Shown: positions 43,085-51,994, counted from the first letter of the stretch. The stretch: DNA of 64,000 bases from Hymenobacter jejuensis (GCF_006337165.1 NZ_CP040896.1:1550001-1614000), one strand, 5' to 3'. Notes: a model not told the origin generated them from the letters alone. Program-made: numbers and translations.

Positions 43085-45640
43085 TTACGCTACCAACTGC
43101 TGCTCTTCTACTACCGGCTCAGGCTTTTGCCGGATGGCATATACCAAAGCCCCCAGCAGGGCCAGAATCAGGAGAACAGAAGAGACCAGCGATACCGTGT
43201 TGCCGATGGCGTAGGCCTTGGGCTCGAACTTAAACTCGATGATGTGGTGCCCAGCAGGCACGGGCATGGCCCGAAGCACGTAGTTGGCGCGCACATGCGG
43301 CACCAGCTTGCCGTCGAGGTAGGCGTTCCAGCCGTCGGCGTAATAAATTTCCGAGAACACCACGAAGCCGTCCTGCGCGGCATTGGCGTCGTAGCGCAGT
43401 TCGTTGGGCGAGTAATTGGTGAGGCGGATGGTAGAGCCAGCCGCATTGTAAGTGGTTTTGTCGAGAGGGAATTTCGAGGCATCCACGACGGCCGTAGTAG
43501 CCACGTTGAGGTTAGTAAGCGCCTGAATTTCCTGGTCAGGGTTCTGCACTTTCTGCACTTCGCTCACAAACCAAGCGTTGCCCAGCGCGCCGGGGTTGCG
43601 CTGCACAGGCTGTTTAGGGTCGCCGGTGATGAGGTAACGCATGTTGAGCATGTTGAGCACGCCGGGATTGTTATTGGAAATCTGCCGCTCAATTAGGTCT
43701 TGGTAGCGGCGCAGCTTGGCGCCGTTGTAGCCCCCGATGCTCTTGTGGAAGTACGACGTATTGGCCTCACTGAAAGGGTTCTGCAAATTCAGCACGCGGT
43801 AGCTCAGGTCTTTGTCCTGCAGAATTTGCTCATCGACTGCGGTCGGTACAAACTGCTGGGCTACGGTTTCGCGCTGGAAGTTGCTGTCGTTGAGGTAGCG
43901 CTTGTCCACGGTCCAGAGGTCCACCAACGTCAGGGCGGCCACCAACATAGCCGCCAGCGACACCGACAGCTTGCGCTGCAAATAGAAGTACAAGACGCCA
44001 CCTGCCATCAAGATGAACACCAGCGAGCGAAGCACGTCGGTACGCATCAGGCTGGCGCGATCTTGGCGCAAAGCATCAAGCGGGAAGCCACTTTGCTGCA
44101 ACTGAGCGTCGATGGGCGAAGCGAAATTAGCGCCTAACCCAAACAGGAAAGCCAGGATGCAGATGCCGGCCGTGATACCCACGGCGTAGAGCAGTTTGCG
44201 CTTCAAATCGGCTGTTTCAGCAGTGTCCACTGCTTTCGGGGCCAATGCCGGATGTGAACCGGCCGGTAGCGGTGCTGTTTCGGGGCGTGTGCGCAGGACG
44301 CGAGACAGGGCTAAGATGCCTAGCAGCGGCATGGCCAATTGCGCAATCACGAGTGCCATCGACACAGCCCGAAACTTGTCGTAGCCGGGGAAGTAATCGA
44401 ACATGAAGCCGTTGAACGACTCGAAATTCTTGCCCCAGGCCAGCACAATCGACAGGACGGTACCGATCAGCAACCAAATGCGCGTGCGACGATCGGCGAC
44501 AAACAAGCCCAGCACAAACAGCAAGCACACAACCGCGCCCACATACACCGGTCCGCTTGTGCTCGGCTGATCGCCCCAATAAAGTGGCAATTGGCTCAGG
44601 TAGTCGCGTAGCTGTACGGGCGGGACTCCTAGCTGCGAAAGGGCTTGCCCCGTAGCCGAGCTTTCACTCAGCTTGGCTTGCGAAGCTCCACCGAAGTAAT
44701 TGGGAATCAATAAGGTAATGGTCTCGCCGACACCGTAGCTCCACCCGAAAGCGTACTCCCGATCGTGGGCGGTGCTGGCCGATTCACCGTCGGCAGGGGC
44801 TGGCGCTTCTTGGCCGGGCGCAGTTGGCAATGGCGTTTTCAGCTCCGACTTGCCGCGGTTGGAATACTTGCTGTATTGTGCCGTAACGTAAAGGCGGCCA
44901 AAGCTCACCCCGACAGCCAACACGCTTGCCGCCAGCAGTAACGCCGTGCGGTTCAGGAAAGCAGCCGTGCGTTTTTCGCGCACCGCAAACACCAGCTCCA
45001 CGATGCCAAACACCAGCACCAGCAGCAGCAGATAATAGGTGATCTGAACGTGGTTGGAACGTAGGTTCATCGTCAGACCCAATGCAAACAAGGCCGCACC
45101 CAACCATCGGTTGCGCCGAAACGTGACCAGCAAACCCGCCAGCACCAACGGTGCGTAGGCCAGCGCCAGCGACTTGGTATTGTGCCCGGCTGCCAGAATG
45201 ACCAGGTTATAACTGGTAAAACCCAACGCGATGGCACCGGCGACGGCTACTAACGGCCTCACGCCCAGCGCGATAAACAACACATAGCCACAGAGCAGCG
45301 CCAAAAACAAATTGGCCACCACCGCGGGCAGATGCAGCGTGAAAATCTGGTGCAAGTATACCGACAAGTCGCCCGGGAAGCGGGTACTGATCATGTAGGT
45401 GGGCATGCCGCTGAACATGGAGTTTGTCCAGAGGGCTTCTTGGCCGGTTACCTCGCGGTATTGAGCAGCTTCGTGCGCCCCGCCGTTAAACTGCACGATG
45501 TCGTGCTGGGCCAGCGTTTTGCCTTCAAACAGGATCGGCGAGAAATACACAGCGGCCAGCGCCAGGAAAAATACAACGGCCAACAGGTGCGGCAACACCC
45601 GTCGCCACAGTGGCACGCTGCCGGAAGAAACGGTAGTCAT
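43085..45640 (-). CDS. YfhO-family polytopic membrane protein
   Basis: This 851-residue protein has about a dozen hydrophobic helices and a periplasmic C-terminal part, with the YfhO pattern including FSPILFEGKTLAQHDIVQFN and EALWTNSMFSGMPTYMISTR. Later segments are MRYLITGDPKQPVQRNPGAL and FSEIYYADGWNAYLDGKLVP. YfhO proteins resemble GT-C type glycosyltransferases and have been linked to sugar modification of cell-surface polymers. ATG 45640 was chosen because it matches the expected N-terminus. No partner genes are obvious. Confidence 0.88.
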   Translation of the reverse strand: MTTVSSGSVPLWRRVLPHLLAVVFFLALAAVYFSPILFEGKTLAQHDIVQFNGGAHEAAQYREVTGQEALWTNSMFSGMPTYMISTRFPGDLSVYLHQIFTLHLPAVVANLFLALLCGYVLFIALGVRPLVAVAGAIALGFTSYNLVILAAGHNTKSLALAYAPLVLAGLLVTFRRNRWLGAALFALGLTMNLRSNHVQITYYLLLLVLVFGIVELVFAVREKRTAAFLNRTALLLAASVLAVGVSFGRLYVTAQYSKYSNRGKSELKTPLPTAPGQEAPAPADGESASTAHDREYAFGWSYGVGETITLLIPNYFGGASQAKLSESSATGQALSQLGVPPVQLRDYLSQLPLYWGDQPSTSGPVYVGAVVCLLFVLGLFVADRRTRIWLLIGTVLSIVLAWGKNFESFNGFMFDYFPGYDKFRAVSMALVIAQLAMPLLGILALSRVLRTRPETAPLPAGSHPALAPKAVDTAETADLKRKLLYAVGITAGICILAFLFGLGANFASPIDAQLQQSGFPLDALRQDRASLMRTDVLRSLVFILMAGGVLYFYLQRKLSVSLAAMLVAALTLVDLWTVDKRYLNDSNFQRETVAQQFVPTAVDEQILQDKDLSYRVLNLQNPFSEANTSYFHKSIGGYNGAKLRRYQDLIERQISNNNPGVLNMLNMRYLITGDPKQPVQRNPGALGNAWFVSEVQKVQNPDQEIQALTNLNVATTAVVDASKFPLDKTTYNAAGSTIRLTNYSPNELRYDANAAQDGFVVFSEIYYADGWNAYLDGKLVPHVRANYVLRAMPVPAGHHIIEFKFEPKAYAIGNTVSLVSSVLLILALLGALVYAIRQKPEPVVEEQQLVA

Positions 45641-45819
45641 GAAGCGTAAAAAGAATCGGATAGGTCCCGCCAAATCCCCCGATCTGGCCAGGCAGCCCGA
45701 AGGTAGCCTGTTTATTTCATTTGCAGCAACCTACCGCTCGGAGCAGCGCTTTGGGCTCAGCAGCAGGTTGAAAAGGGCGTTTGTGCTACGCTGTGCTATA
45801 GCAGGCAACCACTCAATCG

Positions 45820-46104
45820 TTACTTAACCTCCTCAAAATCAACATATTCCCCACCTTTAAACTCCGTAGGCTTTGACTTTTTTTGCTTGGGTGGCACGTA
45901 ATCTACATGGACCTCACCTGGGGAAGAAGGCGGAGGACCTGTGGGGGGCGTAAAGGGTGATTCGAAAGGCGTACCACCAAATTGCTGCCCGTATTTGCGG
46001 GCTTGTTTCTGCACAAAAGCCCCCACCAACAGACGCAACACCACGGGTACAACGTAGCGTACGACAAAGGAAATGATGAGCAGCGTCAGGATGAACTTAA
46101 CCAT
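45820..46104 (-). CDS. DUF4834 membrane protein
   Basis: This 94-residue protein has an N-terminal membrane helix (FILTLLIISFVVRYVVPVVL). A Pro- and Gly-rich linker ends in a conserved acidic tail (EFKGGEYVDFEEVK), typical of DUF4834. The function is unknown. It lies 24 bp downstream of the FkbM gene on the same strand. Confidence 0.8.
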   Translation of the reverse strand: MVKFILTLLIISFVVRYVVPVVLRLLVGAFVQKQARKYGQQFGGTPFESPFTPPTGPPPSSPGEVHVDYVPPKQKKSKPTEFKGGEYVDFEEVK

Positions 46105-46128
46105 TAAGGAACGTCCGAAGTGGCGGGA

Positions 46129-46878
46129 TTAAGAAGTGGGTTGAAAGTAAAAATCGGCGGTAGCAGGGCTGGCCAACTCGGTGGCCGTGCAGGGCACAAG
46201 TTCCAAACGCGCAGACAACTGAAATGGTTTGTAGCCCAGCGAATCTAGTAGCGCTACCACGGCCTGGCGGTTTTCGAGGCCGTTTAGCTCGGTTTGGATT
46301 AGCGGCCGGAAGCGGCGCAGCGTGCCCTGCATATGGCGAAACACCTCGTACTCAAAGCCTTCCACATCGCACTTCACGAAGTCGAGGCGAGTGAGGTCAG
46401 TGAAGAGCTCGTCGGGTTGGCGCATGGGCACGTCGTAGGTGCGGGCGTACTTTTCGGCCGTGTTGCTGGCGGCTACTTTGGTCATGCCGTGGTGCAGCAA
46501 GCCGTCGCGCTCAGGCGTGCCCATTTGCACGGTGGTGTTTTGGCCGCCTAAGGCGTAGGGCAGCAACGTGAGGTTGTCGTACCCACTCAAGCGCACGTTG
46601 TCGCGCCAGATTTGCTGAAACAGCGGAATAGGCTCAACGGCTAGTACTTTCCCTTGCGGCCCCACCAGCTTCGATAAGGCCACGGAGTAATACCCCAGGT
46701 TAGCCCCAATATCAATACAAGTAAACCCTTGATTTACAATATTTTGCAAAAAGAATAATTCCGGATATTTCTCTTTGCCCCAGCCAGCGCCCACCAGTCG
46801 CAAATACACACGACTAACCAAACGGATGTAGCGCTCGAAGCCAAGCGCCCGGACGAGGAGTTTGCGGAGTTCTTTCAT
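46129..46878 (-). CDS. FkbM-family methyltransferase
   Basis: This 249-residue SAM-dependent methyltransferase has the motif I region GFTCIDIGANLGYYSVAL and the conserved KVLAVEPIPLFQQIW. The later RLDFVKCDVEGFEYEVFRHM is the FkbM signature. Such enzymes usually O-methylate sugars or secondary metabolites. There is no biosynthetic cluster here, so the substrate is unknown. It precedes the DUF4834 gene. Confidence 0.9.
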   Translation of the reverse strand: MKELRKLLVRALGFERYIRLVSRVYLRLVGAGWGKEKYPELFFLQNIVNQGFTCIDIGANLGYYSVALSKLVGPQGKVLAVEPIPLFQQIWRDNVRLSGYDNLTLLPYALGGQNTTVQMGTPERDGLLHHGMTKVAASNTAEKYARTYDVPMRQPDELFTDLTRLDFVKCDVEGFEYEVFRHMQGTLRRFRPLIQTELNGLENRQAVVALLDSLGYKPFQLSARLELVPCTATELASPATADFYFQPTS

Positions 46879-47085
46879 TACGGGCGCAAAGATGCCGGAA
46901 AGGCAGCAAATGCCTGTTATGCCCGTGCTCGGAAAGCCTGAGGATGCAAGGGCATATGCCGCCTACTGGACTTGTACGCCGGCCAGCTGCTTTGCTACCA
47001 AATAAGCAGCCGTTTCCGTTGCCTTTTCGCCCAAATTTATGGATATTATATCCTGATATTATTATACTCTTTCACTGCTATCAGT

Positions 47086-47739
47086 ATGTTGAAATCGTGG
47101 CATCTGATTTTCATCGCCGGGCTGCTGAGCAGTTCTGCCTACGCCCAATTGGCGGTGCCGGGGTATATCGTTACGAACCATAACGAAGTGATTCACGGCG
47201 CCATTCGCATTCAGGACCCAGTGAAACAACAACACGAAGTAGAATTCATTGCGCTCAATGGCCAAGGCTACACCCGATTTGACGGCAGCCAACTGATGGG
47301 GTACGGCTACATCACCAAAAAAGACACTGTTCGGTACATCTCCACGGTTGCCACTGCCAAAACCGAGCATGGCAAGGCCAGTCGGCTTTTCCTGCGGCAA
47401 CTCTGTGCCGGTCCGGTGCAACTTCTGGATTACTATTTTCCGGTTTATTACAGCGGCATTTCCCAATCGCAATACGTCACCAATTACCGGTACCAGGCGC
47501 CGCCAGCGTCCTATCTGGGCCGGGTCGATCATTCTGTGCTGGTTTGGCGAGCGGGGCAGGCTGGCTTTGTGGAAACCCGAGCCTGGAAATTCCCTCAAGA
47601 GGTAGCAGAATATTTTGCTGATTACCCGGCTCTGAAGTCCGATCTGCACGCCGGCCGCTACCGCCGCCGCGACTTGCAAGCCATCGTGCGGCGCTACAAT
47701 ACATGGCAACTAGCCCAAACGACTAACACTGGTAAGTAG
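47086..47739 (+). CDS. Secreted protein of unknown function
   Basis: This 217-residue protein has a signal peptide (HLIFIAGLLSSSAYAQ, ending near residue 20). A beta-rich stretch follows (PGYIVTNHNEVIHGAIRIQD), then a Tyr-rich middle part with YYFPVYYSGISQSQYVTNYR. I know no named domain. ATG 47086 was chosen for the signal peptide; the frame continues 38 codons upstream without it. It has no obvious operon partner. Confidence 0.65.
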   Translation: MLKSWHLIFIAGLLSSSAYAQLAVPGYIVTNHNEVIHGAIRIQDPVKQQHEVEFIALNGQGYTRFDGSQLMGYGYITKKDTVRYISTVATAKTEHGKASRLFLRQLCAGPVQLLDYYFPVYYSGISQSQYVTNYRYQAPPASYLGRVDHSVLVWRAGQAGFVETRAWKFPQEVAEYFADYPALKSDLHAGRYRRRDLQAIVRRYNTWQLAQTTNTGK

Positions 47740-47754
47740 CTACCGCACAGGCGT

Positions 47755-48219
47755 TTACTTACGAGCCTTACTCCAGAGCCGCGACGCGCCTGCCGCGGCC
47801 AGACCGCCTAATAAGTACCACGCTACAGTCATGGCTTTCGTTTGGGGCGTGCGGTTGCTGGGCGCTTTGCCTAAGCCCATCGGACCGGGCAACAACACGC
47901 CACCTACGCCCGCGGCCAGTCCCAGCAGAGCACCTCGCCGCCAAGCGTTCTTACCCCGGCCGATGAAGCTGTAATACAAACCGTTGCTGAGCAAATCGCC
48001 GGCCAACGTCATGTAATACAATGTTTTGTGGTTGGGAGCGGCAACACCGGCTTTGTCGAAGATCTTGCGCAGGCCGCGCTCGCCAAACAAATCCATGCGC
48101 GGGGCATCGTCGCGCCGAATGCGGCGGACGGTTTCGTGCACCACATTCAACACGATGGCTCCGGCCAGGCCGCTGCCCAAAGCCTGTGGTAATGCCGAAG
48201 ATTTGCCAGATTTTGCCAT
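47755..48219 (-). CDS. Uncharacterised membrane protein
   Basis: This 154-residue protein has three or four hydrophobic stretches (for example GLAGAIVLNVVHETVRRI, LLGLAAGVGGVLLPGPMGLG, and YLLGGLAAAGASRLW). A charged loop RRDDAPRMDLFGERGLRKIF lies in between. I recognise no family. ATG 48219 was chosen; the frame runs 22 codons upstream. A TAnnTTTG box ends six bases before the ATG, predicting a leaderless message. Confidence 0.7.
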   Translation of the reverse strand: MAKSGKSSALPQALGSGLAGAIVLNVVHETVRRIRRDDAPRMDLFGERGLRKIFDKAGVAAPNHKTLYYMTLAGDLLSNGLYYSFIGRGKNAWRRGALLGLAAGVGGVLLPGPMGLGKAPSNRTPQTKAMTVAWYLLGGLAAAGASRLWSKARK

Positions 48220-48225
48220 AACGCT

Positions 48226-48233
48226 CAAAAGTA
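48226..48233 (-). promoter_or_regulatory. Candidate -7 element for the membrane protein gene
   Basis: The minus strand reads TACTTTTG, matching TAnnTTTG, six bases before the ATG at 48219. This predicts a start at or beside the first codon. Confidence 0.4.
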
Positions 48234-48407
48234 AAATGCGGCGCCCCGCATGCGTGAGTAAATAGTTGTTACAACGGCCGCCCAAGCGTGTAGGTTATGA
48301 AGGTGTCGGCACCCGGCTCGGCTGCAAAAAAATGCGGCTCCCACTTGTGACATTTCTGTGGGCCTGCCTATCTTTGCCCTCCCCAGCGGCGCTGCCACTG
48401 CGGAAAC

Positions 48408-48480
48408 GCCTTCTTAGCTCAGTTGGTAGAGCAGCTCATTCGTAATGAGCAGGTCGCAGGTTCGAGTCCCGTAGAAGGCT
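48408..48480 (+). tRNA. tRNA-Thr (anticodon CGU)
   Basis: The 73-nt cloverleaf has a 7-bp acceptor stem GCCTTCT/AGAAGGC, a D arm GCTC-AGTTGGTA-GAGC and an anticodon stem GCTCA/TGAGC with loop TTCGTAA, placing CGT at 48441-48443. The T arm is GCAGG-TTCGAGT-CCCGT with one A-C mismatch (positions 51-63 in tRNA numbering) and a terminal G-T pair. CCA is not encoded. It reads ACG threonine codons. A strong terminator follows at once. Confidence 0.93.
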
Positions 48481-48489
48481 CTTTGCACG

Positions 48490-48526
48490 AAGCCCCGTAG
48501 TCAGGTATTGACTACGGGGCTTTTTG
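48490..48526 (+). terminator. Terminator after tRNA-Thr
   Basis: AAGCCCCGTAGTCA (48490-48503) pairs perfectly with TGACTACGGGGCTT (48509-48522) around five bases, followed by T residues. Confidence 0.93.
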
Positions 48527-48551
48527 TTGTTTGCCTGCCGCAAACGATCAC

Positions 48552-48587
48552 AAAAAAGGCCAGATTCCTAAGAATCTGGCCTTTTTT
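48552..48587 (-). terminator. Terminator of the Ser-rich protein gene
   Basis: AAAAAAGGCCAGATTC (48552-48567) pairs perfectly with GAATCTGGCCTTTTTT (48572-48587) around CTAA. It is downstream of the minus-strand gene and may act in both directions. Confidence 0.9.
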
Positions 48588-48610
48588 ACAACTACTTATT
48601 AATCAATCAA

Positions 48611-49366
48611 TTACAAGCCATTGTCATAAGAGTCATCGGCCATGTTTGAGGCCGAGCTGCCGCTGCTCCGATAACCTTGCTGGCTAGCCGATGGGCCTTG
48701 ATCGCGGCGCTGGCTTTGGTTGCCGGAACCGGAGGTGTAGCCCGAACTAGAGGAGCCGGAGCTGTACTTCGAGCTAGAGCTGGAGCCGCCACGGTAACCC
48801 GAGTTAGACGAGTCTGAGCCGTAGCCGCTGTCAGAACCGTAGTTGCTGCCGCGGTAGCTGTCGCCGGAAGAGCTACGCTTGTTGCCCCACGATTTGTCGT
48901 GCTTCGATTCTGGTTTTTCACCTTTCGAGCGCAGCGCCAAGAATACACCGCTACCAACTAAGGCGGCGGCTCCGACAGCCAGCCACTTCTGGCTGCTGCT
49001 CATGTTGTTAACCTGCTCTACGGCTTTGTTGCTCCAGTCTTTTACCTGGCTGAGATTAACGTTTTCCAGCAACGACTTGATGCCGCCTTGCGACTCCTGG
49101 TTTTGGTTCTGGCGGCTGTCGCCTCTGGAAGCGCCCATATTCCCCGAGCCCGAAGAAGACGAGCCCATACCCGAAGAGGCATTGGCGTCTGAGCTGCTCG
49201 TTCTGCTGCTGGAGGCGGTTGAGGCCGAGCCCATGGCAGTATCCTGGTTTTGGTTGCTCTGATTGGAAGCGGAAGAACCTTGTGGCTGTGCAGCCGAAGA
49301 TGATTTGCTAGCGCCGGCACCCGACGAATTAGGTTTGTTAGCGGACGAATTCGGGTTGTTTTCCAT
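48611..49366 (-). CDS. Ser/Asn/Gly-rich single-pass membrane protein
   Basis: This 251-residue protein is dominated by Ser, Asn, Gly and Gln runs, with a 20-residue hydrophobic helix at about 128-146 (KWLAVGAAALVGSGVFLALR). A short amphipathic stretch precedes it (SLLENVNLSQVKDWSNKAVE). The flanking halves look disordered; the C-terminal half also has many Tyr-Gly and Gly-Ser steps. I know no named family. It may be an envelope or stress-related protein; that is a guess. The gene is transcribed alone, ending in a strong terminator. Confidence 0.7.
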   Translation of the reverse strand: MENNPNSSANKPNSSGAGASKSSSAAQPQGSSASNQSNQNQDTAMGSASTASSSRTSSSDANASSGMGSSSSGSGNMGASRGDSRQNQNQESQGGIKSLLENVNLSQVKDWSNKAVEQVNNMSSSQKWLAVGAAALVGSGVFLALRSKGEKPESKHDKSWGNKRSSSGDSYRGSNYGSDSGYGSDSSNSGYRGGSSSSSKYSSGSSSSGYTSGSGNQSQRRDQGPSASQQGYRSSGSSASNMADDSYDNGL

Positions 49367-49569
49367 GATACGGGGTGGTTATGTAATTAGGAAAGACTAA
49401 GTGCGCCTTTTGCAAGATCGCATAGCAGTCTATTCGTAATTCGGGGTCATGGGGTTGCAAATGGGCCAATACTTTTCGCTACGCTCGGGCCGGGCAACCT
49501 TCTGGGTTGTTGGACAGTACCTGAAGGATTGTCCTTTATCAACTACCACCTCAATCATTCTTTCAGATT

Positions 49570-50370
49570 ATGGCTAAGGATCCCAATCTCTCCGTGGCTC
49601 TCGTAACCGGGGCCGCCAGCGGCATTGGCCAAGAGCTCGCGCATTTGCTCGCCAAAGACCAATACCAGCTCATTCTGGTCGATCAGAACCCCGGCGGCCT
49701 GCAAGGCTTTGCCGACCATTTGCAGAGCGTCCATCACATTCAGCCCACGCTTATCACGCAGGATCTCAGCCAACCCGGCGCGGCCCAACGCGTGTACGAC
49801 GAAGTAAAGAACAAAGGCCTGCAAGTCGATATCTTGGTTAACGACGCGGGCTTCGGTCTTGCCGGTCCGTTTCTGGATGCCGACATCAACCGGCACGTGG
49901 CCATGATTAACACCAACATTACGGCCTTGATGGAGCTCACGTTCCTGTTTGGGCGCGACATGAAGCAGCGCAACAAGGGCCGCATTCTGCAACTGGCGTC
50001 GCTGGCTTCGTTTCAACCCAACGCCAACTTGGCGGTGTACGGCGCCACCAAAGCATTTGTATTGTCGTTTACGGAGGCCATCACGGCCGAGCTACAAGAC
50101 TCAGGCGTTACCATCACGGCACTGTGCCCCGGCGCCACCGAAACTGAGTTCTTCGTGACGGCCCACGCCGAAGACACCAAAGAAGGCCAGAGCAAGAAAG
50201 CCGACCCGAAAGACGTGGCTAAAGATGGCTATGAAGCCCTGATGAGCGGCGAGCCGCGCGTAATCTCAGGCGTCAACAACAAAGTAATGGCGACCATCAC
50301 CAACGTGGTGCCCGACAAATGGCTGGCGGCCATGAGCAAAAAGCAATTTGAGCCGGCAGCTAAACAATAA
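49570..50370 (+). CDS. SDR-family oxidoreductase
   Basis: This 266-residue short-chain dehydrogenase has the cofactor loop LVTGAASGIGQELA, the NAG-type stretch NDAGFGLAGPF and the catalytic YxxxK in VYGATKAFVLSFTEA. The C-terminal region RVISGVNNKVMATITNVVPD matches the DltE-like SDR group. Charge at the end of strand 2 (VDQN) suggests NAD rather than NADP. It is followed by another SDR gene on the same strand, 92 bp away. The substrate is unknown. Confidence 0.88.
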   Translation: MAKDPNLSVALVTGAASGIGQELAHLLAKDQYQLILVDQNPGGLQGFADHLQSVHHIQPTLITQDLSQPGAAQRVYDEVKNKGLQVDILVNDAGFGLAGPFLDADINRHVAMINTNITALMELTFLFGRDMKQRNKGRILQLASLASFQPNANLAVYGATKAFVLSFTEAITAELQDSGVTITALCPGATETEFFVTAHAEDTKEGQSKKADPKDVAKDGYEALMSGEPRVISGVNNKVMATITNVVPDKWLAAMSKKQFEPAAKQ

Positions 50371-50462
50371 GCTGTCTTTCTGGATTTTACTTCGGCTGCC
50401 GCCTTCTGCTTAAAACAGAGGGCGGCAGTTTTTTACCCTACTCAGCAGCAAGTACCGACCCC

Positions 50463-51197
50463 ATGGAAAAGCGTTTTCAAGACAAAATATGCCTAGTTAC
50501 CGGCGCCACGTCCGGCATTGGGCGCGCAACGGCCATCCGGCTGGCGCAGGAAGGCGGCCGGGTGGCGGTGCTCGGCCGCAACGAGCAGGAGGGCCAAGAA
50601 GTGCTGGCTACCATTGAGGCGGCTGGCGGCGAGGCTATCTTTCTGGACACCGACCTGGCCGACGACGCCCAGCTTGCGGCAGCCGTGCAACAAACCCTCG
50701 ACAAGTGGCAGCGCATCGATGTGCTCATCAACGACGCCGCCATGATGACGTTCAAACCCATAGTCGACTTGGACCCTAAGGATTGGGATAAGCTGATGAA
50801 TGTAAACATTCGGGCCCTGTTCCGGCTCTGTCAGCTGAGTTTACCGCACATGCAGGACGGCCGCATTGTGGCCGTCAGCTCGGTGCACGCCCACGAAACC
50901 ACTGCCAATGTCGTTCCCTACGCAGCCAGCAAAGGCGCGATGGAAGCTTTTGTGCGCGGTCTGAGCCAAGAAATACCGCATTCCAAAGCACGCATCAACG
51001 CCGTAGCACCCGGAGCCGTCGATACGCCCATGCTTTGGGACAACCCCAACGTAAAAAGCGGCGCCGAGAAAGTAACCGGGCAAGTCGGCACCCCAGAAGA
51101 TTTAGCAGCCGCTATTTGCTTCTTGGCTTCCGACGAAGCCAAGTTCATCAACGGCACCACGCTCGTCGTAGACGGCGGCCGTCTCGACGCTTTATAA
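50463..51197 (+). CDS. SDR-family oxidoreductase (classical)
   Basis: This 244-residue protein has the classical SDR layout: CLVTGATSGIGRATAIRLAQ at the N-terminus, the NDAAMM stretch, and the active-site YAASKGAMEAFVRGLSQE. The C-terminal ASDEAKFINGTTLVVDGG is typical of FabG-like enzymes. An Arg after strand 2 (VLGRNEQ) suggests NADP. The pairing with another SDR is probably tandem placement, not a complex. The substrate is unknown. A very long terminator follows. Confidence 0.88.
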   Translation: MEKRFQDKICLVTGATSGIGRATAIRLAQEGGRVAVLGRNEQEGQEVLATIEAAGGEAIFLDTDLADDAQLAAAVQQTLDKWQRIDVLINDAAMMTFKPIVDLDPKDWDKLMNVNIRALFRLCQLSLPHMQDGRIVAVSSVHAHETTANVVPYAASKGAMEAFVRGLSQEIPHSKARINAVAPGAVDTPMLWDNPNVKSGAEKVTGQVGTPEDLAAAICFLASDEAKFINGTTLVVDGGRLDAL

Positions 51198-51217
51198 ATA
51201 CCTTATTATCAATTTAT

Positions 51218-51276
51218 TATACAAAACAAGCGGGGGCGACTATCTATGTGATAGTCGCCCCCGCTTGTTTTGTATA
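51218..51276. terminator. Very long bidirectional hairpin between converging genes
   Basis: A perfect stem of 25 bp (51220-51244 with 51250-51274), extendable to 27 bp, encloses a 5-nt loop. The outer part is AT-rich and the inner part GC-rich. It lies between the SDR gene and the HExxH gene, which converge, and can end transcription from both. Confidence 0.9.
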
Positions 51277-51302
51277 GGGTAGCACGGACTGCAAGTTCGG
51301 CG

Positions 51303-51677
51303 CTATCCCTTTTTCCGTTTGGGGCCAACGCCCTTGTGGCGTTCTTCGGGAGCGGGCAGTGGCAAGCCGCCGGCATACAGGTGCGCTTCGCACTCGCCGG
51401 CTTGGCGGGCTTCGGCTTCGAAAGGAATGTTGTAGTAGCCGTGCCGCACCCAGCCCAGCAGGTACTTCCACAGGAACCCCCAATAGCCGTGCTCGCGAAA
51501 CTGGCGGATGTGGCACATCTCGTGCGCCACCCAGTGCGGATCGCGCAAAAACTCTTCGCGCGTGGCGCCGCTCAGGTGGATGCTATTGCCCAATACCATG
51601 GCCACGCTGCCGCTCCCCAGTTTGAGGCGAGCAACACGGGCAAAAGGCGAATTTTCGATGATGCGCGGGAGCTCCAT
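51303..51677 (-). CDS. Small protein with a HExxH metal-binding motif
   Basis: This 124-residue protein contains VAHEMCHIRQF, a HExxH zinc-peptidase signature, followed by a Trp/Tyr-rich stretch (EHGYWGFLWKYLLGW) and FEAEARQAGECEAHLYAGG, which may supply the third ligand. It resembles DUF4157-like domains found in many Bacteroidota. ATG 51677 was chosen over an upstream TTG. The catalytic residues are only motif-level evidence, and no signal peptide is seen. It converges on an SDR gene. Confidence 0.7.
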   Translation of the reverse strand: MELPRIIENSPFARVARLKLGSGSVAMVLGNSIHLSGATREEFLRDPHWVAHEMCHIRQFREHGYWGFLWKYLLGWVRHGYYNIPFEAEARQAGECEAHLYAGGLPLPAPEERHKGVGPKRKKG

Positions 51678-51994
51678 AAACAACTGAAAACGAAGGGGAA
51701 ATATACGCGGCGCGCAACTGGACAGTTTTATATTATCTCAAGAATTATTTGCCATTTTATTGAACTCAGCAAAGAAAATCGTGTAAAATCCGGGCCAAAA
51801 CTTGGACCGCAGATTTTTTATGGCTTAGCTTTAACTAATGGCGCAAGAAGAATTCCCGCTTCTACGGCCATTTGTAAAACGCATTTTGCCCACACTTTTT
51901 CACCACTTCAGGGACTCGAATTACTCGAAGCAAAACGACCCGACGGCCTTCCGAAAGTTCTCGGAATCCGCCTTTTGCCACCCTACGACGGACA
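51678..51994. other. Divergent gap between the HExxH and NlpC/P60 genes
   Basis: This 317-bp stretch holds no credible gene, no TAnnTTTG promoter and no strong hairpin that I can see. Confidence 0.6.
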
